Positions 1-7,836 of a stretch of DNA of 64,000 bases are shown in pieces. Below the pieces are notes generated by a model. That model was not told the origin of the DNA. It saw only the letters and a program-made list of their open reading frames with translations, and ran no database searches. Numbering within the stretch: the first letter of the stretch is position 1; the number at the start of each line of letters is the position of its first letter. A program made the translations under genes and the position numbers. This DNA comes from Patescibacteria group bacterium (GTDB taxonomy: Bacteria > Patescibacteriota > Saccharimonadia > CAILAD01 > BJGX01), in contig JAUPVL010000018.1 of assembly GCA_030917065.1 (NCBI GenBank), forward strand, positions 12,224 through 76,223. Reading direction: 5' to 3'.

Positions 1-8
1 GTATTATT

Positions 9-386
9 ATGAAAAAAACACTTCTTTTGATTGAAAATGACAAGATTTTGCTCGATATGTATGCCATCAAATTCAAGAACGTAGGTTACAAAGTGGTAAC
101 AAAATCTGATGCCAAGACATCTCTTGAGTGGCTATCCAAGAACACTGCGGACGTGATAATACTAGATATCATTTTGCCTAAGGTCAATGGCATCAAGCTG
201 ATCAAGAATATTCGTAGGGATCACAAGCACAAGCCCGTAAAAATTGTTATTTTGACTCACCTCAATCATACAGATATCAATTTGAACACCACCATACGGG
301 ATAGTCTAGGAGTAGACGGTTATTTTGTAAAATCACAAATTGCTCCAGACAAACTCATAGAAACAGTTAAGACAATTACTGGATGA
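9..386 (+). CDS. CheY-like response regulator receiver domain protein
   Basis: A stand-alone receiver domain of 125 residues with no output domain. The acidic cluster E9/D11, the phospho-acceptor Asp53 in VIILDIILPK, a Thr in ILTHLNH and the conserved Lys in FVKSQ are all present, so it should be phosphorylated by a histidine kinase. Its 3' end overlaps recO by 4 nt (ATGA), so the two are co-translated. No kinase lies next to it; the histidine kinase at 30069-31739 is a possible but unproven partner. The start lies 8 nt from the window edge, so its promoter cannot be judged. Confidence 0.9.
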   Translation: MKKTLLLIENDKILLDMYAIKFKNVGYKVVTKSDAKTSLEWLSKNTADVIILDIILPKVNGIKLIKNIRRDHKHKPVKIVILTHLNHTDINLNTTIRDSLGVDGYFVKSQIAPDKLIETVKTITG

Positions 387-1093
387 AGTATTACGAACTC
401 AACTCATATATATTGGCTCGTAAGAACGTTTTTGAGGCAGATAAGATTATAACGTTGTTTTCATATGAGATGGGCAAATCTCAGGCGATTGCAAAAGGCG
501 TAAGGTTATCTAAGGCAAAGTTGGCAGGCAATCTTGAGCCCTTCAACAAATGCAAACTAAGACTTGTAAAAGGTAGAAATCTAGATATCATAGTGGGGGT
601 AGAGCCTGGCAAGATGCATGACTATTCCAGGCTCACTGCAGAAAGGTTGCAAGTATTGTATCTTATATCTGAGATACTCAGTCGCTTGAGTGCAGACCAT
701 CAGCCAAATACAGTAGCTTTTGATTTGTTCGAAGAATCTATCGATGCTCTCATAGGTAGTATTGACCCAGTTCTTATTGCTCAATATTTTGGTCTGAATT
801 TTTTACAATCAATTGGCTCCCAACCAGAATTAATAGATACCAAACAGCACAGTAGGCACTATTTGGCATATGATTCTGGCAAGATAACTATGCTAAAACC
901 CAACTCGCACTATGGAATCATATCAGAGCCAACGATCAAACTGTGGCGATTGATAGTTGCCCACAATATTACATATATCCAAAAGATCACTAACTTACAA
1001 AAGGCACTGGAGGAAGGGTACAAGTTGATGTTGCATTATTATGAGTATCATTTCGACTTCCAGCCCAAAAGCCTAAAAGTTTTTCAAGATTAA
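383..1093 (+). CDS. recO: DNA repair protein RecO
   Basis: RecO helps RecF/RecR load RecA onto SSB-coated gapped DNA. The 236-residue length fits the family. The N-terminal OB fold (about residues 1-80) carries the typical pattern YILARKNVFEADKIITLFS followed by KGVRLSKAKLAGNLEPFN. The helical C-terminal half lacks the CxxC zinc finger seen in many RecO proteins, which is a tolerated variation. It overlaps the preceding receiver gene by 4 nt and is followed after 24 nt by glyQS, which has its own promoter. Confidence 0.88.
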   Translation: MKYYELNSYILARKNVFEADKIITLFSYEMGKSQAIAKGVRLSKAKLAGNLEPFNKCKLRLVKGRNLDIIVGVEPGKMHDYSRLTAERLQVLYLISEILSRLSADHQPNTVAFDLFEESIDALIGSIDPVLIAQYFGLNFLQSIGSQPELIDTKQHSRHYLAYDSGKITMLKPNSHYGIISEPTIKLWRLIVAHNITYIQKITNLQKALEEGYKLMLHYYEYHFDFQPKSLKVFQD

Positions 1094-1104
1094 GTCCAGT
1101 AGGG

Positions 1105-1110
1105 TATAAT
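1105..1110 (+). promoter_or_regulatory. -10 box for leaderless glyQS
   Basis: TATAAT ends 7 nt before the glyQS ATG at 1118, which would put the transcription start at or next to the A of the start codon. No Shine-Dalgarno sequence fits in the gap. The -35 region is poor. Same arrangement as aspS, gltX, ftsE and prfB. Confidence 0.6.
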
Positions 1111-1117
1111 AAGTCAC

Positions 1118-2473
1118 ATGGGAAAAACAAATCTTTCTATGGAGCAACTAGTCAGCTACGCCAAGCGGCGTGGTTTTGTGTTTCAATCTTCTGAAATATA
1201 CGGAGGAATAGCTGGGTTTTACGATTTTGGGCCTTATGGTGCTGAGCTAGCCGATAACATCAAGTCATCTTGGTGGCGGCATTTTGTATACAACAATTTC
1301 AATGTAGTGGGTCTTAATTCCTCAATCATACAAAACTCCAAGCTATGGCAAGCAAGTGGGCACGTCGACACTTTTGTGGACCCTATGGTAGATTGCCGTA
1401 GTTGTAAGCATAGATTTCGTGCCGACCACGTAGCCGAGATAGATACCAATAACCTTACTAAACTCAACGAAGCCTTAGCAGATAAGTCTTGCCCAAATTG
1501 TGGCGAAAAAAACAGCCTTACTGAGGCGCGAAATTTCCAGATGATGTTTAAGACTTTTGTAGGTCCAGTAGAAGACGACGCAGCCACCACATATCTACGT
1601 CCTGAGACAGCCGGTGGTATATTTGCACAATACGACAACGTCCGAGAAACAACCCGCAAAAAACTGCCATTTGGCATAGCTCAGATAGGCAAGGCTTTTC
1701 GCAACGAGATTACTCCTGGTGATTTTATCTTTCGAGTGCGAGAATTTACTCAGATGGAACTAGAGATATTTACCAAGCCTGAAGAGGCTGACAAGTGGTT
1801 TGAGTTCTGGAAAGATTATTGTCTGGAATGGGTCAAGGGTCTCGGTATATCACAGGACAATCTAAGATGGCATGAGCACTCTGAAGAAGAACGAGCACAC
1901 TATGCTGCCGCAAGTACAGATATACAATACAAATTTCCTTTTGGATTCAAAGAGCTATACGGAGTAGCCAATCGTACAGACCACGACCTCAAGAGTCATA
2001 TGAAGGTGTCTGGTAAGGATTTGAATTACTTCGATGAAGAGACGGGCAAGAACATCGTACCGTATGTGATAGAGCCTTCAGTGGGCGTAGAAAGACTATT
2101 CATGGCTGTGATGCTCGATGCTTATCACGAAGAAGAAGTTGATGGTGAGAAACGAATAGTTATGAAATTTCATCCAGATCTAGCACCCGTCAAAGTAGCC
2201 GTACTACCACTGAGCAAGAAGACGGAACTCAGCGATGTCGCTAAAGACGTGTTTAAGTCTATCGCAGGGGAATACAACGTTGAGTACGACGAAACCCAAT
2301 CTATCGGTAAGCGTTACCGTAGACAGGATGAGATCGGCACACCTTACTGTGTGACAGTAGATTTCGAGAGCCTAGAAGATCAAGCAGTAACGGTACGAGA
2401 TAGAGATAGCATGAAACAAGAGAGAGTAAAGATGGGTGAGCTTAAGAGCTATTTGGAAGGAAAGCTTAAATGA
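1118..2473 (+). CDS. glyQS: Glycyl-tRNA synthetase, alpha2 type
   Basis: Class II synthetase that charges tRNA-Gly. At 451 residues it is the single-chain homodimeric form, not the alpha2beta2 bacterial form. The opening SYAKRRGFVFQSSEIYGG, the zinc-type cysteines CRSCKHRF and SCPNCGEK (about residues 92-130), the motif 2 region FRNEITPGDFIFRVREFTQ and the C-terminal anticodon-binding domain (from about residue 350, PVKVAVLPL) are all visible. The stop overlaps the next gene (SDR) by 4 nt, so the two are co-transcribed. Confidence 0.95.
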   Translation: MGKTNLSMEQLVSYAKRRGFVFQSSEIYGGIAGFYDFGPYGAELADNIKSSWWRHFVYNNFNVVGLNSSIIQNSKLWQASGHVDTFVDPMVDCRSCKHRFRADHVAEIDTNNLTKLNEALADKSCPNCGEKNSLTEARNFQMMFKTFVGPVEDDAATTYLRPETAGGIFAQYDNVRETTRKKLPFGIAQIGKAFRNEITPGDFIFRVREFTQMELEIFTKPEEADKWFEFWKDYCLEWVKGLGISQDNLRWHEHSEEERAHYAAASTDIQYKFPFGFKELYGVANRTDHDLKSHMKVSGKDLNYFDEETGKNIVPYVIEPSVGVERLFMAVMLDAYHEEEVDGEKRIVMKFHPDLAPVKVAVLPLSKKTELSDVAKDVFKSIAGEYNVEYDETQSIGKRYRRQDEIGTPYCVTVDFESLEDQAVTVRDRDSMKQERVKMGELKSYLEGKLK

Positions 2474-3198
2474 GAACAGTTCTTGTGACTGGTTCAACTT
2501 CTGGTATTGGCTTAGCAACAGCACGCTATTTCTATAAAAATGGTGATAAAGTAATTCTTAACTCATTTCAAAGAGATATAAACAATATTGTTCAGGATTT
2601 TGGCGACAAAGAAAGAGTAGATTTTATTTCAGCAGACATTTCAGTCAAGACAGCCATCGAGGATATGTGTATAGAAATTGAAAGTAAATATGGTGGACTT
2701 GATATATTAGTAGCAAACGCAGGTGTACTTCCATTGCCAGCAGGTATAGATGATATCACTGACGAAAACATTCATAAAACTGTAAATACAAACCTTATTG
2801 GTACATTTTATTGTCTACAAATGCTCGGTAAGCTTATTCAAAAGACATCAAACCAAGGTTCGATTGTTAATCTTACGTCGGTCGACGGAATAATCGGGGA
2901 ACCATACGGTGTTATTTATTCTGCGACCAAAGCTGGCATTATCTCTTTAACTAAATCATTCGCAAGAAAGTATAATGACCCACTAGTTAGAGTGAATGCT
3001 GTCGCACCGGGTCTCATAGATACACCACTTACAGACAGTACTGGGGAAAACCCAGAATGGACGACCGATGCTGCGGTAATAAAGCGAATCGGTAAGCCTG
3101 AAGAAATTGCTTCTTCAATATATTACCTGGCTTCAGACGATGCATCGTATATTACTGGTCAAGTTTTAGCAGTAGATGGTGGCTTTACACTAAAATAA
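2470..3198 (+). CDS. SDR-family oxidoreductase (FabG-like)
   Basis: Classical short-chain dehydrogenase of 242 residues with a Rossmann fold. It has the TGSTSGIG cofactor loop (residues 7-14), the NAG motif (VANAGV, about 83), catalytic Ser in NLTSVDG, the YxxxK pair in YSATKAG (about 157-161) and the C-terminal GQVLAVDGG. The substrate cannot be read from the sequence; a 3-oxoacyl reductase role is one option but there is no fatty-acid gene nearby. An AGGAAAG ribosome site lies in the end of glyQS. It converges on the VIT-like gene. Confidence 0.88.
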   Translation: MRTVLVTGSTSGIGLATARYFYKNGDKVILNSFQRDINNIVQDFGDKERVDFISADISVKTAIEDMCIEIESKYGGLDILVANAGVLPLPAGIDDITDENIHKTVNTNLIGTFYCLQMLGKLIQKTSNQGSIVNLTSVDGIIGEPYGVIYSATKAGIISLTKSFARKYNDPLVRVNAVAPGLIDTPLTDSTGENPEWTTDAAVIKRIGKPEEIASSIYYLASDDASYITGQVLAVDGGFTLK

Positions 3199-3212
3199 AA
3201 TCTTATTTGTGT

Positions 3213-3710
3213 CTAGACCTTAAATATAAGTCCTACAGCTATACCGATAGCTGCCGAAACACCGCCTATTACGAACACTTCTATAGCAGAGCGAAGAGGG
3301 CTCTTGTGAGTTATCTTGCCCTTGAGTACACCCAACAATATCAACCCAATCAGAGCTGCTACTATGCTGACAGGTATGGCCTTGAGGTGATCCATAAACA
3401 AGTATGGAGCCAACGGCACAAGACCGGCCAACACATAAGATATAAATATTATCAAACTACTTAGGTAGGGACTAGCGGGCATCTTTTCGTTTTCCACGTC
3501 TTCTTCGGTTTGCTCTGAAACAAACTCACTAGCTGCCATCGAGATAGATTCTACGGCTATCACCACAAACGCGGTAGTAAGAATAGCTTCTTTGCTACTT
3601 GCTGCTACGGCGATACCTGCCAATACACCGGTGGTAGATACTAGACTGTCTTCAATACCAAAAAAAGAACTGTGTATGTAGTCGGCTGAGAACTTTCGTT
3701 TTGATTTCAT
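3213..3710 (-). CDS. VIT1/CCC1-family small membrane transporter
   Basis: A 165-residue membrane protein with about five hydrophobic segments. The N-terminal signature FFGIEDSLVSTTGVLAG followed by a second helix ending ISMAASEFVSEQTEEDVE matches the VIT1/CCC1 family of Fe/Mn exporters or vacuolar transporters. It is shorter than most members because the cytosolic metal-binding loop is reduced. The predicted role is divalent metal efflux at the cytoplasmic membrane; the metal is not determinable. It is transcribed convergently with the SDR gene and divergently from mraZ. Confidence 0.8.
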   Translation of the reverse strand: MKSKRKFSADYIHSSFFGIEDSLVSTTGVLAGIAVAASSKEAILTTAFVVIAVESISMAASEFVSEQTEEDVENEKMPASPYLSSLIIFISYVLAGLVPLAPYLFMDHLKAIPVSIVAALIGLILLGVLKGKITHKSPLRSAIEVFVIGGVSAAIGIAVGLIFKV

Positions 3711-3844
3711 ACAAGTAGTATATCATCAAATATCATTCAAAATCAGCATAACTAGTTTCGATTCAGGTTCGTAAAACGTTATAAAAAGTCTATATAAAAG
3801 CAAAAAATATTTATGGAATATTGTGTGTTTGGAGTTTAAAACTA

Positions 3845-3897
3845 TTTACAGTGGGTATCTGTGGGTATTATAATAGTCTTAGTGGGTAAAAGTGGGT
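3845..3897 (+). promoter_or_regulatory. dcw promoter with four MraZ-type boxes
   Basis: A sigma70-like promoter (TTTACA 3845-3850, 18-nt spacer, TATAAT 3869-3874) carries GTGGGT repeats at 3851, 3861, 3882 and 3892. The members of each pair are exactly 10 bp apart. Two boxes fill the spacer and two lie just past the expected start site. MraZ of other bacteria binds tandem TGGGN repeats spaced by 10 bp upstream of its own gene, so autorepression of the cluster is the natural reading. Confidence 0.85.
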
Positions 3898-3913
3898 AAG
3901 AAAAAGAAATTAT

Positions 3914-4264
3914 ATGGATTACTTCGAAAGAAAACTAGATGATAAAAACCGACTTACAATACCCTCGCAACTAAGAGAAGAATTCGGGAATAGCGTGGTT
4001 ATCACACCAGGGTTCAAAGGTTATCTACATCTTTATCCAGAGAGTGTCTGGAATGATGAGATGGAATCTGCCTTGCAGGGTGATATTCTCGATGAACATA
4101 CAGCCGATCTCAATGTACGTTTTCGAGCTGGCAAAACAATTGCCACTCTCGATGACAAGCAAGGTCGGATTACTCTTGAAGCTCATCACATGAAGCTTTT
4201 GGAAGGCAACAAAGACGTGATTGCAGTCAGAGCCGGTAAATACTTCCGACTCAGCGCTCAATGA
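3914..4264 (+). CDS. mraZ: Transcriptional regulator MraZ
   Basis: First gene of the dcw cluster; a SpoVT/AbrB-fold DNA-binding protein that regulates the cluster. The start DYFERKLDDKNRLTIPSQLREEFG is typical, and a second AbrB half is seen around residues 75-110 (IATLDDKQGRITLEAHH). At 116 residues it is shorter than the usual 140-150. The promoter just upstream holds four candidate binding boxes. The start codon lacks a strong ribosome site. Confidence 0.93.
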   Translation: MDYFERKLDDKNRLTIPSQLREEFGNSVVITPGFKGYLHLYPESVWNDEMESALQGDILDEHTADLNVRFRAGKTIATLDDKQGRITLEAHHMKLLEGNKDVIAVRAGKYFRLSAQ

Positions 4265-4578
4265 CCAGACAGACGCGGCTTTATGTGATGGTCTTTTAAA
4301 GACAATTGCTCATTAATAACAAAATAAAAACAAAAAGATAAAACAAAAATCAAAGTTAACTATTTGGCAGTCAGTACGCGTTTACTGGAGGGTGACGCGT
4401 AAAATAATACTCTTGTACATATATGCAACAAAAAACTCCACCTCACAAACTATCTCTACAAAACAAGGACTTATCAACAAGTCCTTGCCACACAGTTTAT
4501 TCAAAACATAGAATAAACACAAGATTCAAAAACAAAAATCAAAAACAAATAACTGGCTGCTGAATAGGTAACCTTGAC
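4265..4578 (+). other. Gap between mraZ and rsmH, hairpins and A-rich leader
   Basis: A 314-nt stretch without a recognised gene. It contains a perfect 9-bp hairpin (CAAGGACTT 4464-4472 / AAGTCCTTG 4479-4487) without a T-run, paired ACGCGT motifs near 4377-4400, and A-rich tracts with CAAAAA repeats before rsmH. An open frame of 46 codons (4423-4563) crosses the hairpin but has no ribosome site and no recognisable product. It may be a long rsmH leader; I assign no function. Confidence 0.4.
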
Positions 4579-5481
4579 ATGAACAGACACATACCAGTTT
4601 TATTGAGTGAGTTGTTAGAAATATTGAATCCTATAGAAGGTGAAGATTTTGCGGATTTAACGGCCGGATACGGCGGACATAGCGAAGCTTTGCTGGAAAA
4701 AGTAGGAGACAAAGGATCTGGATATTTATTTGACAAGGACTCTGAGGCTGTAAAATACCTCAGACACAAGTTTGAAACAAATAAAAATATCAATATCTAT
4801 CAAACTGATTTTGCCGATATAGATTGGGATACAGACATACCTCAAGTCGACATTATAATAGCCGACATAGGTGTAAGCTCACCTCAGCTAGACGACACCG
4901 AAAGGGGGTTTAGCTTCAAGTCAGATGCACGATTGGACATGCGGATGAATCAACAGCAAGAACTCGATGCTTATACAGTGATAAACACATATAGTGAGAA
5001 AGATCTGGCTGACATATTCTACAGATACGGCGAAGAACATAGCAGTAGACGGATAGCCAAGGCCATAGCTAATGCCCGTAAAAAAGCTCCTATTCAATCG
5101 ACCGTCGAGCTCGCAGACTTGATAGCAGGCTCTACTCACAATAAAACCGGAAAAATTCATCCCGCTACGAAATGCTTTCAAGCCATCAGGATAGAGGTCA
5201 ACCAAGAGCTAGATGCACTCGAGAAACTACTACAATCAGCTCCAAAGCATCTAAATGCAGGCGGCAGACTGGCTATCATTAGCTTCCATTCATTGGAAGA
5301 TCGGATGGTCAAGCAGGCATTCAATAAACTATGCAAACCAGAAAAAGATGAGTTTGGTCAAAATGTGTCAAAACCAGAATACAAAAGTGTTACCAAAAAG
5401 CCCATAAAAGGCTCTGAATATGATAAATCAAATCCACGTGCGAGAAGTGCAAAACTTCGAGTCGTCGAGAAAATAAATTAA
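4579..5481 (+). CDS. rsmH: 16S rRNA m4C1402 methyltransferase RsmH
   Basis: Methylates N4 of C1402 in 16S rRNA using SAM (also called MraW). The 300-residue length is normal. Visible motifs are HIPVLLSELLEIL at the start, the SAM loop DLTAGYGGHSEALLE (about residues 27-41), DIGVSSPQLDDTERGFSF (about 96-113) and the C-terminal SFHSLEDRMVKQAF and NPRARSAKLRVVEK. It follows mraZ as in most dcw clusters. A micro-ORF repeating its C-terminal tail starts 25 nt downstream. Confidence 0.96.
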   Translation: MNRHIPVLLSELLEILNPIEGEDFADLTAGYGGHSEALLEKVGDKGSGYLFDKDSEAVKYLRHKFETNKNINIYQTDFADIDWDTDIPQVDIIIADIGVSSPQLDDTERGFSFKSDARLDMRMNQQQELDAYTVINTYSEKDLADIFYRYGEEHSSRRIAKAIANARKKAPIQSTVELADLIAGSTHNKTGKIHPATKCFQAIRIEVNQELDALEKLLQSAPKHLNAGGRLAIISFHSLEDRMVKQAFNKLCKPEKDEFGQNVSKPEYKSVTKKPIKGSEYDKSNPRARSAKLRVVEKIN

Positions 5482-5505
5482 ACAAAAACAAAAGGAGGGT
5501 TAGAA

Positions 5506-5577
5506 ATGACCTTAGCAATCAAAAACGAAAGTCCACGAGCTAGAAAGCTAAAAGTTCGCGTAATCAAAGTAAGATAA
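5506..5577 (+). CDS. 23-residue micro-ORF resembling the RsmH C-terminus
   Basis: ATG at 5506 follows an excellent ribosome site (AAAGGAGGG at 5491-5499) and runs 23 codons to TAA at 5575. The peptide contains SPRARKLKVRVIK, which lines up without gaps with NPRARSAKLRVVE at the end of RsmH: the P-R-A-R block and later K, R and V are identical. It lies between rsmH and ftsL. It could be a microprotein mimicking the RsmH tail, a decayed tandem duplication, or a translational coupler. It is rich in Arg/Lys (pI very high), consistent with RNA binding. Function unknown. Confidence 0.55.
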   Translation: MTLAIKNESPRARKLKVRVIKVR

Positions 5578-5666
5578 TTTAGACAATCTAGTTTCTTAAA
5601 GCTTTAGTAAACTACTACAAAAACAAAAACAAAAACAAAAAAATAACAAAAACAAAAGGAGAATCA

Positions 5667-5993
5667 ATGTCAACAGCTACCGCAACGCTACGAAGAAATC
5701 AAAATATTACCCGAAATAGACTAGAGTTTCAGACTGGTCCAATAACTGCCGGAGTAATGCTTCTTGCGCTAGTGATATTGCTATCCTTGTTGTATCTCAA
5801 TCAAGTAACTAAGACATCTTTGTACAATTACAAGATCTCAAATCTTCAAAACACCCAATCAAAGTTAGAAACTGAAAAACAGAACCTACAGATTGAAGCT
5901 GCTCGGGCACAGTCCATAGCAGAGAGCAAATCAAAGGCTGCTAGTGCAGGTTTAGTAAAAACCGATACGGTATCATTCGTACAGGGTCGATGA
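5667..5993 (+). CDS. ftsL: FtsL-like septum formation protein
   Basis: A 108-residue bitopic protein with a short basic cytoplasmic N-terminus, one transmembrane segment (about residues 27-48, ITAGVMLLALVILLSLLYL) and a Lys/Glu/Gln-rich coiled coil (about 55-92). Identity rests on this topology and on its place between rsmH and ftsI, where ftsL normally lies; sequence identity in this family is low. It would join FtsQ and a DivIC-like partner to activate FtsW/FtsI at the septum. A strong AAAAGGAG ribosome site lies behind a CAAAAA repeat tract. Confidence 0.8.
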   Translation: MSTATATLRRNQNITRNRLEFQTGPITAGVMLLALVILLSLLYLNQVTKTSLYNYKISNLQNTQSKLETEKQNLQIEAARAQSIAESKSKAASAGLVKTDTVSFVQGR

Positions 5994-6075
5994 TTGTGAC
6001 CCGTTTTCAATATTATCAATTTTATTGCCATAAAAGGTATCAAATAAGTTAAAATAGTATTGGGAAAGGACCATA

Positions 6076-7806
6076 ATGCAAGCGCAAACTCAAGATAGCT
6101 GGCGACTATATACACTTGGAATATTGTTTATTTTATTCTGGCTACTTGTAGTTGGAAGGCTTGTCTATATTCAGGTATTTCAGGCCAAGAATTATGCAGC
6201 CAAAGCATCGATACAACAATCTAGAAAATTTGAGATTCCTGCTCAAAGGGGAATAGTATATATAAAAGATTCTCAAGATTTATACCCCATAGCACTCAAC
6301 AACAAGGTCTACACGTTAGCAGTAGACCCCAAGTTCGTAAAAGACGCTGATAATACAGCCAAAAAACTTAATGAAATATTGAATACCAACCAGGACGATA
6401 TAAAAAACCAATTAACCAAAGATAGTCGTTATATTGAGATCAATAAATCTATCAATACTGACCAAGCAGACAAAATCAAGGCATTTTCGTTACCCGGGGT
6501 TATACTGGTAGAAAGAGCTAGTCGATTTTACCCCGAGGGATCACTATTCTCTCATGTATTGGGTTACGTCAATGATGACGGTAAGGGGCAGTATGGCTTT
6601 GAACAATTTAGCGATGAGGCCATGGGGGGAACAAATGGTCAATACAATACTGCCACGGATGCCTTAGGCATACCTATTAGGAGTGCAGACAACACCATCA
6701 GTGATCCAGTGGCTGGCAAGAGCTATGTGCTGACGCTAGATAGGGGATTGCAGGCAGTTGCGCAAGAAGCACTCAAGCAGGCCATAGAGTCCAATCGTGC
6801 AGAATCAGGCAGTATTTTGGTGATGGATGTAAAGACTGGTGCGATAAAGGCAATGGTGAACTACCCAGACTACGATCCAAACAATTTCCGTCAGGTTAAA
6901 GATTACAAGGTATTCTCAAATACTGCAGTTTCAAGCTTGTTTGAGCCGGGTAGTGGATTCAAGGTCATAACTATGGCGGCCGGACTAGATACCGGTAAGA
7001 TAGAGCCAAATACTACATTTAACGATACCGGAGAAGTGAAGGTCGGTGATAAGGTGATTAAAAACGCCGAAAACCACAAATTTGGTATTTCTACCATGAC
7101 TGACGTGATACAGAAATCTTTAAACACTGGTGTTGTTTTTGTACTCCAGTCTCTTGGTGGAACCTCAGGCAAGATAACACCCGAAGGCAAACAGCTGTTT
7201 TTCAGTTACATAGAGAAATTTGGTTTTGGTAAAATAACAGGTATTGAACAAGCCGGTGAAGTGAGTAGCAAGGTAAAACAACCTAGTACCTATGACGTAG
7301 ACTATGCCAACATGAGCTTTGGGCAGGGCATTTCGGTCAATTCATTGCAACTTCTTACTGCCGTAGGGGCAATTGCAAACAAAGGCGATCTCATGAAGCC
7401 ATATCTTGTAGAGGGGGAGTTGCAAAGCGATCAGACACTTAAAAAAACTCAACCTCAAGTAGTGAGAAATGTCATAAGTCCCGAATCAGCAGCCGAATTG
7501 ACTCAGATTATGACCCAAGTAGTAGAGAAAGGGTCTGGGTATCTTACCAAGATGAAAGGTTACCAGATAGCCGGTAAGACAGGAACAGCCCAAGTGCCTA
7601 GAAGTGACGGCAAGGGGTATGAAGAAAACAAGAATATTGGTAGTTTTGTAGGATTCGCGCCTGCAGAAGATCCAAAATTTGTGATGTTGGTAAGAGTAGA
7701 TTACCCTAAAACGGAAGGATTTGCCGAAAAAACAGCAGTTCCAGCATTTGCTGTAGTAGCGAAGGAGCTGATGCGTTATTATCAAGTTCCGCCAAGTGTA
7801 AATTAG
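6076..7806 (+). CDS. ftsI: Division transpeptidase FtsI (PBP2-class penicillin-binding protein)
   Basis: Class B penicillin-binding protein of 576 residues that cross-links septal peptidoglycan. It has an N-terminal membrane anchor (about 15-37), a dimerisation domain (about 50-200) and a transpeptidase domain. The active-site serine sits in FEPGSGFKVIT (the usual SxxK with Gly as the second residue), the second motif in KSLNTG, and KTG in IAGKTGTAQVP. No PASTA domains. The gene follows ftsL and has a GGAAAGGA ribosome site. Confidence 0.95.
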   Translation: MQAQTQDSWRLYTLGILFILFWLLVVGRLVYIQVFQAKNYAAKASIQQSRKFEIPAQRGIVYIKDSQDLYPIALNNKVYTLAVDPKFVKDADNTAKKLNEILNTNQDDIKNQLTKDSRYIEINKSINTDQADKIKAFSLPGVILVERASRFYPEGSLFSHVLGYVNDDGKGQYGFEQFSDEAMGGTNGQYNTATDALGIPIRSADNTISDPVAGKSYVLTLDRGLQAVAQEALKQAIESNRAESGSILVMDVKTGAIKAMVNYPDYDPNNFRQVKDYKVFSNTAVSSLFEPGSGFKVITMAAGLDTGKIEPNTTFNDTGEVKVGDKVIKNAENHKFGISTMTDVIQKSLNTGVVFVLQSLGGTSGKITPEGKQLFFSYIEKFGFGKITGIEQAGEVSSKVKQPSTYDVDYANMSFGQGISVNSLQLLTAVGAIANKGDLMKPYLVEGELQSDQTLKKTQPQVVRNVISPESAAELTQIMTQVVEKGSGYLTKMKGYQIAGKTGTAQVPRSDGKGYEENKNIGSFVGFAPAEDPKFVMLVRVDYPKTEGFAEKTAVPAFAVVAKELMRYYQVPPSVN

Positions 7807-7836
7807 TAATAAATCTGATAAAATAAGCAATATAAT

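Noticed and set aside
1234..1677. 147-codon ORF opposite glyQS
   Set aside because: Antisense shadow of conserved synthetase sequence without its own signals.
3207..3464. 85-codon plus-strand ORF after the SDR gene
   Set aside because: Antisense to the VIT-like membrane protein; Tyr/Gln-rich shadow.
3851..3897. Short direct repeats as a CRISPR-like or iteron array
   Set aside because: Repeats are 6 bp at 10-bp steps within a promoter directly before mraZ; the MraZ operator explains them.
4423..4563. 46-codon ORF between mraZ and rsmH
   Set aside because: No ribosome site, low-complexity Lys/Gln/Asn product, and it crosses a hairpin; likely chance in an A-rich leader.
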